A stretch of 64,000 bases of DNA from Lophium mytilinum (Eukaryota > Ascomycota > Dothideomycetes > Mytilinidiales > Mytilinidiaceae), in the NCBI GenBank assembly GCA_010093605.1, contig MU004182.1, forward strand, positions 1,969,195-2,033,194. The letters are read 5' to 3'. The position numbers and the translations under genes are program-made. The notes under the pieces were generated by a model, which was not told where the DNA came from, ran no database searches, and worked only from the letters and a program-made list of their open reading frames with translations. Positions 35,301 to 43,074 of the stretch are shown here, piece by piece. The first letter of the stretch is position 1; every line of letters starts with the position of its first letter.

Positions 35301-38300
35301 TCGGCCGACGTTGGCAGAGTGACTTGGCGAGTCGGCTTTCTTGTTGGCTGACGCGATGGTGGCTGCATCGTGGGTTGTTTGACGATACCAGTGACTGGAG
35401 CTTGGAAAGCTACCGAGTCTTCCTCTTTGTCGTACACAGGGATCGCTTCGTCCTTGACGTCCTCGTCGGAGACATCAGAGCTCTCGGAGAGCAGCGGGGA
35501 GAGTGTCCTTTGTCTCGCGGGAGTGGATACTACAGGATCCGGGGCAGGCTCTGAGTACGCTCTGGTGTGGCGTCGCGACGGCTCGGTCTGCTCATCGAGC
35601 GTATCATCCGAGACAGGAGTAGGCAGCTGCTCAAGGACACTGGCGATAGCTTCCAGAGCGGCAGGCAATTCTTGCTGCGCAGCTTCGAGCCATTGCTGTA
35701 TCTCCTCAATCGGCGCCTGGGAGGACGGCTTTCGCGAGATGCTTTGAACTCGAGTCAAAGCACGGGAGAGGGGCTTCGTCGAAACAACGCGCTCCAGCGC
35801 TTTCGGGACTTCATCAATAACGGAATCGATGGACTTACCTCGAAGATGCTGAGTGGGCGCTCTGCTCATAACCTGAGTGGGCGCTTTGGTCAAAATATTC
35901 TCCAGGTCTGCAGTGATGTTGTCAAGCTCGTCCATGAGTTGCGCTCGGGCTTCGGACAGATCTGACATCTCTCTTCGAGTCTTTCTCAAGAACTCCTCGC
36001 CATTGGATGATAATTCTTCCGATGCATCTTGCGCCTCATCTTGAAGGAGTGCTCTGGCTTGAGTCTCTGTTGGTGGTGAATACGAGGTTGGAGGCGGTGC
36101 GTCTTCAACGGCAGCGTTCTGGAACTGCTCTTCGTCTTTCTCGTCGGGCTTGGCCTCGAGATCAACACCAAGATCGTCAGCGGTAGACTCGACAAGGTCG
36201 ATAAGATCAGGTGCTGAGGTGACAGCTTTCTTCAATACGGCTGGGGGGTCATTGATAGTCGGTCCTAACTTTCCGGTCTTGCGCACGTTCAACCTTTGTG
36301 CGGCAGTCGGTGGACACGGAATGCAAGAAGTACTATCCTGAACACTCTGCACCAACACCTGCGATAGTCGTCTAAGCTCGGCGAGTCCTGGGTGAACCGC
36401 CTGCAATTCGTTGATGACCGAGTGAATGGCGCTGTCATGCTGTGTGATGAGCTGGTTAATGATGTCTCCCATGTCTTTGGCGAATGAGTCGTCGCAAACG
36501 TTGATCGAGATGGTTCTGCCACTTCTACCCTGACCGCAGCAATCCGAGGCTGATTGTCTTCTGCATCGAGATGGGCGACTCTTCGCCAGGCTACAGGGAG
36601 CGCATCTTGAAACTCCACACGATGGGACATCCGCGGGCTTGGACAGCACAGTGCGGCGTGGCTGGATTCGAGCTCCAGGATAGCCAAAATCTTTGGTGTG
36701 GCGGCGACCGAAGCCCCCACGGTCGTCGACATCGTCGGGAACAAGCTCATCATCGTCTTCTACAGGCTCGCTATTCCTGGTGGAAGACTCCGCAGGTTCA
36801 GACGCACTTCGACGGTGGGTCGAGCGTTTCCTGAAGTACTCATCTCGCGGGTCATCGGGTCCATCTCCACTTGAGCCAAAGTCACCGGGGACTATCTGTC
36901 TTGGCTGTGTCGACTTTCGCTTGGATTTTACAACAACCCCGTCATCAGGGAAAGAGACAGACGAAGTACGAGCTCTTTCCGACGGCTTCGGCTTTGGGTC
37001 ATCAGAACACTGAGTTGCACGCCGATTCGAGGATGTCCTAGGTTCAACCTGAGTAGACGACTTTCGCAAGCTAGACTTCCTCCGTTGCCGAATTCCCACA
37101 TCGAACGGCTCAGGGGGTGTAGCGTCATTTGTCTTTCGACGCGGATGCGTCCGAGAGCGTCCATCAGGTTCGGCGGTTGAAGGCCGGCGTGAAGTCTTGC
37201 GTACCGGTGACACTAGTTCTGCGTGATCGGAAGACTCTGCTGGATGAGTTGCAGCCGGGTCTGAAGGCAGTGGAGCCGTAGGTTTTTCCGAAAGACGTCG
37301 AGTGCTTTGCCTCCTAGGCTGCGCACATGATGCATCGTCGTGGTCAGCTGGCACTGATCTACTTGACAACTTCCGATCTCTAGGCGGTTTCCCGAGGGGC
37401 CCGGCATCGTGCGGTGGTACTTTGAAAACATTTGTAGACCTCCGACGCGATTTCGAATCAGTCTCGGCGTCTTTGTCTGGTGCGTTTGTGTCGACATTCG
37501 TTGATGCCTTGGTTGACTTTCGGCGGGACGTGGGAGTCCTTTCCTCATTTGTCGTTCCGTTTGTCGGTTCACTTACATAAAGCTTTGGCACTAGTTTGGG
37601 AGTTATCTCGGACTCATGCTGTGTTAGTGATCCATCCACCTGTCGCCGAACGAAGGGACTGGCTTGATGCGGCGGGTTGGCTGCATCTGGAGGTGGCTTC
37701 GAAAGCGGTAGATATTGGTCAGAGGGAGCTTCAGCGTCCTGGGAGTATTGACGCGACTTCAGCTTCGGGATGACCGCTTCCACGGCCACTGTTGCGTTCA
37801 CTTGACCCGCCTTGGTGGCTGGATTTGGAGGTTCCAGAGGAGTTGGTGGCGGAGGCTGCGTCCTGGTCTCCCAGTACGACTTCGCCGCCCCCACGACGGC
37901 AGGCTTCGAGGGTGAGGGGGAAGATCCTCGTTCCAGGAGACGTCCGTAGGGGTTCTTTCCCTGGAGGTACGCTGGGGATTTTGCCCGAGCAGGAACGATT
38001 TGGGGCTCGCGAAGCTCCTGGGTAGGGGTGAGGGCTGAACGGTGAACCGAAGAACGCCTGACTGGGGCTGGGTCGGCAATCTCAATCGGTGCTGGGCGTG
38101 GCTTCCTCCGAACAGAGTGCTCTCGGGCCTCGATGGATTGATCGAAGTCGTGCGAAGACGGTTGAGATTGACGGCCATTCGTGCTCGTGCTGGCCATAGT
38201 CGGCTGCGTTCTAGTGGCCGACGGGTTGTTTCGGGAAGTTGTCGGCTGGACCTGTCTCGGTGGATCGGAAGAATTGATGGCTTTGATGCGTGAGGCTATC

Positions 38301-38395
38301 GTACTTTGAGTTGGGTCGCGTCTAGGATTGGCTGGGGTTTTACCTCGATCTGATCGAGGCTGGGAGGACGGATCAGGCTGGGAGACTCGTCTCAT
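26324..38395 (-). CDS. Giant 4,023-residue disordered repeat protein rich in R-x-P-T motifs
   Basis: One intronless frame runs from ATG 38395 to a stop at 26324. Residues 1-590 are basic, Ser/Pro-rich and disordered. At about 590-680 is a Cys-rich patch (CGVSRCAPCSLAKS, RCRRQSASDCCGQG) followed by RTISINVCDD and an amphipathic helical region. More helices lie at 780-960 (EEIQQWLEAAQQELPAALEA). Then come repeat arrays: about 1007-1396 (LPSRQPTRQPTRQATL units), about 1500-1700 (SRQPTRRKSSTKSR units), a very acidic Ser/Glu/Asp stretch at about 1720-1825, and heptad-like SRQPTVV/SRKPTVV arrays at about 2060-2120 and 2420-2660. The C-terminal 1,000 residues are basic and disordered, ending GKKGSWWSFGIGIGRK. 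Each R-x-x-T/S is a possible basophilic-kinase site. The architecture recalls very large fungal tethers such as leashin, but no sequence link is claimed. Confidence 0.85.
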   Translation of the reverse strand: MRRVSQPDPSSQPRSDRGKTPANPRRDPTQSTIASRIKAINSSDPPRQVQPTTSRNNPSATRTQPTMASTSTNGRQSQPSSHDFDQSIEAREHSVRRKPRPAPIEIADPAPVRRSSVHRSALTPTQELREPQIVPARAKSPAYLQGKNPYGRLLERGSSPSPSKPAVVGAAKSYWETRTQPPPPTPLEPPNPATKAGQVNATVAVEAVIPKLKSRQYSQDAEAPSDQYLPLSKPPPDAANPPHQASPFVRRQVDGSLTQHESEITPKLVPKLYVSEPTNGTTNEERTPTSRRKSTKASTNVDTNAPDKDAETDSKSRRRSTNVFKVPPHDAGPLGKPPRDRKLSSRSVPADHDDASCAQPRRQSTRRLSEKPTAPLPSDPAATHPAESSDHAELVSPVRKTSRRPSTAEPDGRSRTHPRRKTNDATPPEPFDVGIRQRRKSSLRKSSTQVEPRTSSNRRATQCSDDPKPKPSERARTSSVSFPDDGVVVKSKRKSTQPRQIVPGDFGSSGDGPDDPRDEYFRKRSTHRRSASEPAESSTRNSEPVEDDDELVPDDVDDRGGFGRRHTKDFGYPGARIQPRRTVLSKPADVPSCGVSRCAPCSLAKSRPSRCRRQSASDCCGQGRSGRTISINVCDDSFAKDMGDIINQLITQHDSAIHSVINELQAVHPGLAELRRLSQVLVQSVQDSTSCIPCPPTAAQRLNVRKTGKLGPTINDPPAVLKKAVTSAPDLIDLVESTADDLGVDLEAKPDEKDEEQFQNAAVEDAPPPTSYSPPTETQARALLQDEAQDASEELSSNGEEFLRKTRREMSDLSEARAQLMDELDNITADLENILTKAPTQVMSRAPTQHLRGKSIDSVIDEVPKALERVVSTKPLSRALTRVQSISRKPSSQAPIEEIQQWLEAAQQELPAALEAIASVLEQLPTPVSDDTLDEQTEPSRRHTRAYSEPAPDPVVSTPARQRTLSPLLSESSDVSDEDVKDEAIPVYDKEEDSVAFQAPVTGIVKQPTMQPPSRQPTRKPTRQVTLPTSAEAAAVQRDEKEPLPVERIPTQLPSREPTRQATLPASAEAAAVEQVEDEPQPVRRASTQLPSRQPTRQPTRQATLPIETTVDEEPLPVERVPTQLPSRKPTRQSTLPTSAEAAPVEQVEDEPRPVSRVPTQLPSRHGTRQPTRQATLLAEVNVDEEPLPVDRVPTQLPSRKPTRQATLPISAETAPVVQVEDEPRPLSRAPTQLPSRQATRQPTRQATLVVDVDVEEEQQTMERILTRKKTELPSRQPTGNLTPQVTHPLSEGSEVETSEEDFPTVSQIPSWRKTQLPSRQPTRKSTWKAKMPGSFDLDEAIELAEEELHLAEEELKPAGEEPQPAERISTRQKTRLPSRQPTRQPTRQATSQEPISHASSSSSLVDEAVDLEPEFEPEFEQTDRVRTRHPTTLPSRAPTFPHELAKEAGDESLSSDESEPEQEDEEEQPPEEGFILQTVTTTESIDPVELELEPLPEPEAISRRPTRRKSSLKSRSVTVRVPSPSEGTAAAAALVEEQPVIKELLPEAVTISRQPTRRKSSTKSRAATMRDPVPLEDAEAAAIEVEEQPQVEEPVPEPETVSRQPTRRKNSTKSRVATMQDPSPPEDAEAAAVQVEEQPEVEASLPQLETSSRRPTRRKSSTKSRTLTMRSLSPEGAIAEAEAEPEIVSRVPTRRKTSVVLEEPISRVDTRLTSTPSSVSSFSSSSEDSNVDEDYSEEEESEPDLESSSSEPSGEEVEEDEEIDEDWESSSEESAGDESTEDDVSDEETAEDQEDEGSEGEESSSSEPETVVEIRVPGEEQPRYETLRLTSSLSGGSSDEVADQPIVQSRRASTFHEVAPSSRKQSIIVATSSSSSGTSSEAPESEPVSRQVTRAVTRKATEQQPDQTPLVGPHQSKPVSRQVTRSITRPSNEAAPLPARQFSRSETTTSTPSMYRMRRDVFMSLSEDMKDEITSGREEVVEIRLIVPDKTPSPSDDFTEMLVQKDDSSSSSSMDSSSSTESTDVEEAFASSSSSSEVEQPETSTPSPPEVEPEAMPEEEHSAVASRQPTVVSRKPTIVSGQLSVVSMQPTIVSRQPTVVSRQPTATSEQSTIVSRQLTAVESRELGSYTIPLSKQPTRRRTDSDTFTVQDASRQPTRRLTVVKRRESRRSRSEGVPSAPLSESPIRYESEPELQVPVRRATTNLERHPTVHTRVPTTVERAATLVQAPEVELLRRATTKLEREPTRLEKTPSVLEREPIVPSHAALDLGVSVSGTPSDESVPPVVRRATTTPATATPGPEDISEESPVEQYIEANPEGQGLDKNPTLIEMTEDQLEDEFGSDASSSEFINSPPSEPIQFDELRSLEDLSSEQAVKALDRESSFAADMIRRDTSPPVEKEIAEVLDAERPEVPRRVSTGRSRLPWLAPRQPSVVSRQPTVVSRKPTRAPTDTPIFAEVVEDGFASQKPVVVSRKATKMSRQPTTISRQPTAEEQIPVVSRKSTAVTRAPTVLSRNPTTVSRQPTAFEGADPQANRETLPVSRKPTVVTRVPTVASRQPTELSRQPTFPYEELGPQLEEALPVSRKPTAVSRQPTVISRQPTLMDEPIPEAEETSLASRKPTVVSRQPTLVSRVPTALSKTPTVVSRQPTALSRKPTVKDESETSFPKVKTPYSRIKKAVREPEPEPEPESESEVEEDTHSEDEPWAVDEDQTVAPDSLDEEIYQEPTIEDQPPPLPPRAATRVSRQPTGVPTTREEVIEDEPVPLSSHSTFESELSEEIGESDPIDEYWSQDEEETPIATPLELPSEPTSQESSRTSTFEDNFTAEPEPEEDELEQTEPAPISRETSIGVSGQPTAASRRSTTFSPPEEQPAEPPPESVTTDVNVEEQLPASRSRQPSKVVSRHPTSRAEAPSRRATDAASRQPTRATTVTVAEPETESFETAQSRRQSVLDDSHALDNVYQDNQSLPQEFVDESDEFLDPESPPTEESLRTPPAQDATQVERQATLPAETEPTIGPRRQSRAPTEDLGREPASLGPPIPLETVPRRRKTQTNQPDYPIRDTPTWAKPDVQPIQQPPSEQPRKPSFRDRPRDKEPFQDAAPGQAPGSAPGGTQQRSRRNTAAPQKASSAPPSRSATIRTASRKSSAAPKEAQTAPSRNATIRSLTTSRQRTDALEKAHRVSVPSRTPTTRTATGDEPRHKSLQGQTSQPVCSKPPSRQATGYQAASFDGLGASPPVRAATSHPEPSRIEMLQEKNSESAEDWSPWNRHTSRPEANPEAQRDSRRPSGRESEAQAEALFLSKEAHGYSQARRPEREQAEHPQGASDTGRQNRRRSQVQAVDIFSPQEASWGRPGKDECLKAGTKFQIRSCQMARAQARQGTASSWRSSTERTSASEESRSTCKRPTIPLVPPLQETRPIRRTPARDSRRGEQSEAAQPPTTSAPDTSSLHELEDSAQGASATSYRRAVDGSDDAFEEVRPARRSSTRVPNVQGLKGVQRRGSRPAAQKEPGRKSSVQAILHSTSPSRTSEPQIQDPWRRRFSTWGPGPDRSLLSQGRVRAQAESSSSSSYCRPKIQRSNAQRISVKRASAAQRSSCSESSGSSARDVPKLRSAYHTAAETFKRIGAPSSGVSAEGSHTSSTGERATAAEKGTSGQHSSTPGSRTSTELGPRSGPTETASESNSFHGPSASALRGPRASLAAWLRKKAPKPSISSDRSSHRIVLRTESSLDVPRATGIGKPSYSAYERRPSGTVGELPANDGPRIHNDKQDPSARARADAQTTHGTGAFGQPRQGKSQHGATEKVASGSREANYTESSWATTTASVSDSNSDSIPIHVPPSSTPTPATPPRLQPLPAIHATASLLAFPNGSRDASDQVFHHREQPTSPEPPSAAWNRRLSGQDFNLAQPALRPPQPSTSRASSPRHERRESTFTAPPSVQRTLADTPGGPPSKPLGRRDMPDPAAESHIQRKDVGLAAAPERRATERIQGDGDRGEGVDEAEEGKGTVGKKGSWWSFGIGIGRK
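30420..31130 (-). repeat. Coding repeat array C (7-residue SR-PT-V units)
   Basis: About 25 copies of S-R-[QKVN]-P-T-[V/A/T]-[V/L/I] run in short clusters separated by acidic linkers. A smaller cluster of the same unit lies at 32030-32220. The 21-nt DNA period is degenerate at third positions, so selection acts on the protein sequence. Confidence 0.85.
33290..33895 (-). repeat. Coding repeat array B (about 60-residue units)
   Basis: Four full units and a partial fifth of SR-PTRRKSS-KSR--T plus a spacer with PEDAEAAA and VEEQP. Units are nearly colinear, with plus-strand blocks such as GCGAGTCGGCTGTCT and GGCGTCCTCTGGCGG recurring. Confidence 0.85.
34210..35375 (-). repeat. Coding repeat array A (about 45-60-residue units)
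   Basis: Six to eight units contain V-R-x-PTQLPSR-PTRQ-TL followed by an acidic Val/Glu/Pro spacer (VDEEPLPVERVPTQ or VEQVEDEPRPV). At the DNA level TAGCTTG-CGAGT-GG-T recurs on the plus strand with few changes, showing recent unit duplication or gene conversion. Confidence 0.85.
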
Positions 38396-38770
38396 GGATG
38401 TCGAGGACTGGTGTTGTTATGGGCTGAGAGTTCAGTGGATGGGTTGAAAGGGCTGTTGAGTAGGTGTTTGGGTGGCGTGCTGGTTGGTTGAAGGTGCTGA
38501 ATAGAACGATACTGAAGGCAATGAGTCGTAGGATGTAAATAGGAATGGGTCAAAGGTGCACACGTTAGAGCTGTTGAGTGTTTGGGAGTGGAGTCATGAG
38601 AAGGAAAGGAACAGAAAGCAGGACACGAAGGAACAGATGCAAGGCGCCAAGAAGTGCGCAGAAAGTGCAGGTGCTTCCTCAATTGCAGACCCGTGGGAAG
38701 TACCACCCGCTCCAAGCGGAAACTATACTGTACATCGCCGCCCTCAAGCTATGAAAATGCTATATACAAT

Positions 38771-39697
38771 CTACTTCAGAGCAGCTTGCAGACTCTCCAG
38801 AACCTTATTGCAGACCTGCATTAGCTTGATTGCAACTTGCATCTTTCGCATGTAGAGTATAACGAACCTCGAGCTCGATCTTCGCCTCGGCAATATCCTG
38901 TTCGCTGCCGCCGCCGGTGGCAACCTTTTGCGCTTCTGCGATCTGGTTCCGTACAGCCTGCTCGGTTGATTATATATCAGCGAATGTCAGTCCAGCACGT
39001 TCCAGGGAACTTACGTCGGCACTGAAGTCCTCGAGAGGGTATCCCTCCACGGCGTTGATGCTCAATTGCGAGTCTGGCTGAACCACGGCAAAGCCTCCAG
39101 ACACTAGAATGTCTTCCGTTAGCCTTCACGGTACGTTGTTGCTGCCAATCTCCTACATCCCCACAATCATCGCCATACGGATTCCCTCTAAGCCGAGTAC
39201 GCCAAAACGCAAGAGTTCGAGCAACGTACGGAAGAATTGCTTGCTGCCTCCGCTTTCCTCAATGATCTCCACCAAGCCGGGCTTCAATTGTTCGATCGAC
39301 GGAACGTGGTTGGCGAGAACACCCATCTCTCCGGACTCGGCGGCGAAGTTCACTTGTACACTAGATTGGCCGATGTTCAGTATAGAAGAGCAGAGTGTGA
39401 TTGAAGAGGTAGCCGGGCGACCGGTTGACGTACACATCTTGGGACTTGTAGATGGACTAGAGAGAAAGCTCAGTCAGCGCTCGAATCTTGAAGCCAGCCT
39501 CATAGAGACAGGGGATTATCCATTGAGCAGCATCAGATGCTTGCCGCGCCAGTGGAGATGCATACCTGGTGAGGGAGCGCCAGAGACAACTTGATCTTGT
39601 CGGCTACGGCGTCGGCGTATCCTCGTCGCTGGATCGGGGCGCGGAAAGTGGCGGGGCTCGCGCGGATGGCTGCCCGGGCAATGCGGAGAGAGCTCAT
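38771..39697 (-). CDS. ATP16: Mitochondrial F1Fo ATP synthase subunit delta
   Basis: Six exons (39697-39566, 39456-39434, 39360-39230, 39103-39015, 38957-38868, 38803-38771) splice in frame to 165 residues, the usual length of the family. The second exon is only 23 nt. The start MSSLRIARAAIRAS...IQRRGYADA is a mitochondrial presequence with a typical RRGYA cleavage region. The beta-sandwich follows with KIKLSLALPHQSIYKSQDV, then ESGEMGVLANHVPSIEQL, GLVEIIEESGGSKQ and LSGGFAVVQPDSQLSINAVE. The C-terminal helices are NQIAEAQKVA and IAEAKIELEVLESLQAALK. The protein belongs to the central stalk that couples proton flow to ATP synthesis in the inner membrane. It is a single-copy housekeeping gene in fungi and a good anchor for placing the species. 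Confidence 0.96.
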
Positions 39698-40841
39698 GGT
39701 GTTGTCGAGGATGGGGCGGATGCAATTGGTGGTGGAGAGCAGAGCTTGTTGTTGAGATTGGAGCTGGAGAAGCCGAAGTTTGTGCCAAGACATCACGTGA
39801 GCCCGAGACTGTATCGCGCTAAAAACTTCAGCTCTCAGCATCACTGAACATCTTCATCTTCGAGTCAAAAAAAGCCAGATCCTATTTAGACGATGGCAGA
39901 GTACCCTCTTTCTCATTCGGCTTGCATTCGGTGAGTCAGTCACGAGCTTGCATGAGACCTAATGAGCCGCAATCACAATACCGAACACAGTTCAAGATGA
40001 CCTATCTACGCAATATCTTTCATTAGTCGTTTTGAATGCTAGAAAATACAGAAATTCGCGATGTCCTTCGATCATCTTCCTTCGAACATCTTGGAACTGC
40101 GTTGCCGCGATCAGTCTACCTTGCACCCTTAGTCTCGATTTCTCCGTGAGTCCGTAAAACGAGCACGCTGGTGTTGCACAGTCATCTACAACACCACAGC
40201 TCTATCTCGGTAGAAAGTGTTGGAGGCTCTTAGAGTCACTCAAAAACAGTGACCTGACTGGCAGTGTAGCATACTTTGCATCACGACCCTGTGTTCTGTT
40301 CCATCTGGGGTGACTTCAGACGGAGTCAGCCAACCATGGCTTTACATCGTACGTATATTGTCACACCTTCCCTTGGTATTTGAACCTTTGGGATACGATA
40401 GCAGCTCATCATGATGCATTCCTGACAATTGTAAGCCATCTCCTGTATCCTGACTCGTTCCAAGGCGATTCGCTCCAGCATAGCGACCTTTCAACTGTGA
40501 TAGACACCCAACATGTTTCAGTCGCATTCGTATCCGAGACGACACGCTCGTAGATATCGAAAGCTTGTGCTTTACCCTTTACGACTGACCGGTGTCCCGG
40601 CACACGTCCTACAGCAGGCGCAAATCCACCAATGAAACCTGCCCAGACTTTCCAACCGGGGTAGGCACATCATCCCATACTCGCGCAGGGGTTCGATTCA
40701 ACAAGGCAGAAAATAAACTCTTCCAATACTAAACCCTGATTCCAGATGCCGCCGCTTATATTCTGATGACACCCGGCCTAGCTCTCCTTCTCAGCCTGCT
40801 AAGAGAAGCCAAGCGCCTCCTCCAAAAAAACAACACTGAAC
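39698..40841. other. Intergenic, nothing supportable
   Basis: This holds the upstream region of ATP16 (minus) and the upstream region of the small secreted-protein locus (plus). Short frames at 40342-40603 minus have no recognisable content. Confidence 0.5.
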
Positions 40842-41225
40842 ATGAAGCTCTCCACCCTCGTTGGCCTCACCATGGGTGTTTCCGCCGTGCGAGCGGTCGC
40901 GATACCAGCTGCTGAGGATCAGATCAGCCTCAACTATTAGAATGGCGTGACGACGTGTACCCAATGCAGTGGCAGGACGAATTGCAGGCAGGTAGACTGT
41001 AACGCTATGTTCAAGAGTACGTGGCACGGTGGCTCACGGATCGATATCGTCAATCTTGCTAATACAAGTGCATTCGGTGCCTTACAATATGCGGATGAGC
41101 AGGCATCACAGCGGGAACGACAGCGTCAGCAGGAAATGGATGAAGAATATGGAATCGGATGGACGATCGACTTTTATGGCAAAGTTATCCCGGGGAAGAA
41201 GCTAGAGGTTGCGGCAAGGGCGTAA
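40842..41225 (+). pseudogene. Small secreted cysteine-containing protein locus, reading frame interrupted
   Basis: ATG 40842 starts a signal-peptide-like segment (MKLSTLVGLTMGVSAVRAVA, then IPAAEDQ). The frame is interrupted once and then continues in the same frame with four cysteines close together (TTCTQCSGRTNCRQVDC), a WHGGSRIDIVN segment and a charged helix rich in Gln/Arg/Glu, ending at 41225. The part after the break is about 95 residues. A 54-nt in-frame intron (GTGCGA donor, CTCAAC-TATTAG acceptor) would also explain the break, so the locus may be alive with an intron or dead. No family is recognised. Size, signal and cysteines resemble fungal small secreted proteins. Confidence 0.5.
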
Positions 41226-41471
41226 GAAATCTTGTGCACAATAGGGCAAGTCGTGTTCGCAAGACTCACATATCTTGATTGGCGATAGGGATAGGTGATG
41301 AAGAATGTGCGTGGGAACACGATCTCCAAATTTTCAGACTGTTCTGAACATGCTTTTCGAAGGTAAACACAGTCCCAAGAATATCAGCCGACCTACCAAC
41401 CCCCCCAACCCCCCGTTCCTTCTTCCGCTCTCACAGCCTCAAAATCCCCCTTCCATCCATCCGTTCCCACC

Positions 41472-42329
41472 TCACCATGGCCTTTCCATCCCCATGATTG
41501 AAGCCCGCAAGGGAGGTCGACGATCTCTCGCCACCTTCTCCCGCCATTCCAGCTCATATATCTTCTCCGACAAGTCGTTCCACGGCTCTGCGTTCTTCCT
41601 TGGTTCCTTGTCGACTTTGTACCCTCGAAATTCAGCGTTGCTGCCAATGACGCCCAGCTCAGCCCTGCCCTCAAAGATGTTGCACTTGTTGTCCTCAAAC
41701 TCTAGATACCCAACGTGCTCATTATCCCAATCGGGCTGGATCAGAGGGGTGGCGTCGCGCATGTCGCGGCCACGCCATTGGAAGTAGATACGCCGGGGGT
41801 ATCTTTCCAGACCATGATCGGATTGATCGATGTAAGCCTTGCGTCGCTCCTCCTCCTTGAGACGGCGTTTTTCCTGCTGCATCTCATACCGTTCCGGATC
41901 CTCATCTTCTTCCCATCCATCGTCATCGCTATCATTGTCGCCTTCTTCTGCAGTATCACCGCCATCTGCCTTTCGATGCGCCTTCATAACATCGTCCAAA
42001 AGACTCGGAGTCATTTCCATCAGCATGGTCCCCTCTATCACCCCGAAGTTGAAATCCGCATCAAAAAACCAGCACCCCTCTTTGACCGTCTCAGAGATAT
42101 CCATTGTGAGCTTTTCGTTATCGTAGTAGTCGCTCAACGGGCCAGTGACAGCCTCGCACTCGATGACGTAGGACCCGGTGGCTCTCCAGAAGCCCCATTC
42201 TTTTGGGATGGGCTTGCGGTGCTGTTTTCGCATGTACTTGATGTGCTCTGCGAAGACTAGTCGCTCTTCCGGCGGTCGCTCTTCTTGAGACTGGGGTCTG
42301 TTTTTGTTTTGGGGTGTGCGGGCGCTCAT
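41472..42329 (-). CDS. Acidic unknown protein, 285 residues, single exon
   Basis: ATG 42329 lies in a good context (AAACAATGAGC). The N-terminal 30 residues are polar. Residues of about 30-110 look folded (WGFWRATGSYVIECEAVTGP, KEGCWFFDADFNFGVIEG). A strongly acidic stretch (EEGDNDSDDDGWEEDEDPE) leads to a Lys/Arg/Glu helix, then a second folded part (RRIYFQWRGRDMRDATPLI, HVGYLEFEDNKCNIFEGR). The two folded parts resemble beta-rich halves around a charged insertion. No family is recognised. Codon use and length support a real gene, and an intron is not needed. Confidence 0.75.
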   Translation of the reverse strand: MSARTPQNKNRPQSQEERPPEERLVFAEHIKYMRKQHRKPIPKEWGFWRATGSYVIECEAVTGPLSDYYDNEKLTMDISETVKEGCWFFDADFNFGVIEGTMLMEMTPSLLDDVMKAHRKADGGDTAEEGDNDSDDDGWEEDEDPERYEMQQEKRRLKEEERRKAYIDQSDHGLERYPRRIYFQWRGRDMRDATPLIQPDWDNEHVGYLEFEDNKCNIFEGRAELGVIGSNAEFRGYKVDKEPRKNAEPWNDLSEKIYELEWREKVARDRRPPLRASIMGMERPW

Positions 42330-43074
42330 TGTTTTGGCGTGGGGCCCGATGCGTTGGCCTTGATCGGTTCAAGTTTGATGATTGTGGCCTGTCGTGGTCC
42401 ATGCAACTCGACGTGAGACGTCTGATCGTAGGTTCGAGTTCGCTGTGAGTATGCCAGCCTACAGGTGAGTTCAGATGTGGTTCATTTTTTGACGGTCAAT
42501 TAGGTGCAGCTACCTTCGTAGCGCTACTCGAAAAACGCGGGGATAGTCGAGTCCACAAACATGGAGGAGGTAAGAGCACTGAGAATCCACAAAGTCAAAT
42601 ATCTGAAATGAAATGCTGGAATAGGTGAGCACGTGGCGAACGTCCACGTGGAAATGTGAGGTCCAACCTAATTCCAGACTAATGGAAGGATTTCTTCAAG
42701 CCATCAAAGTTGTCGGTACCTTGGCGACAGTAGCGAGAAGATCGAAGCGGCTCAAACGGCATCAAGTTTGCCAGTAGTCTGACACTAGACACTTTGAGAG
42801 TGTGCATTGATTTCATTGCATCCCACCATCACTCGAGGCCAATCTCATCTCCCACGCACGCGCGGGGCACAACTTCAATCCCGGGTCGTATATCGCACGC
42901 AGGAGGGGACGTCATCTTTTCCTCTTGCCTTTCATATGCTCTATTTCAACAAACTCTACTTCATAAATTGGATCTCGTCTCCTCTGATCTACGTCGAGAG
43001 AGCCTGATGAAGATATTCTAGCAAAGCATTGAAAAACTTGGCTTGTATCAATCACCGAGGCCCATAGAGCTCCT
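42330..43074. other. Intergenic
   Basis: Promoter side of the 42329 gene and 3' side of the isochorismatase-like gene. No further gene or repeat is seen. Confidence 0.5.

Noticed and set aside
30300-35400. Regularly spaced direct repeats that could suggest a CRISPR-like array
   Set aside because: They are in-frame coding repeats with a 21-nt or about 140-180-nt period inside one long protein frame, in a eukaryotic genome. There are no unique spacers of constant length.
26324-38395. Naming the giant protein leashin (LAH)
   Set aside because: Size, repeats and disorder agree, but no conserved leashin segment could be recognised by eye. Kept as an architecture comparison only.
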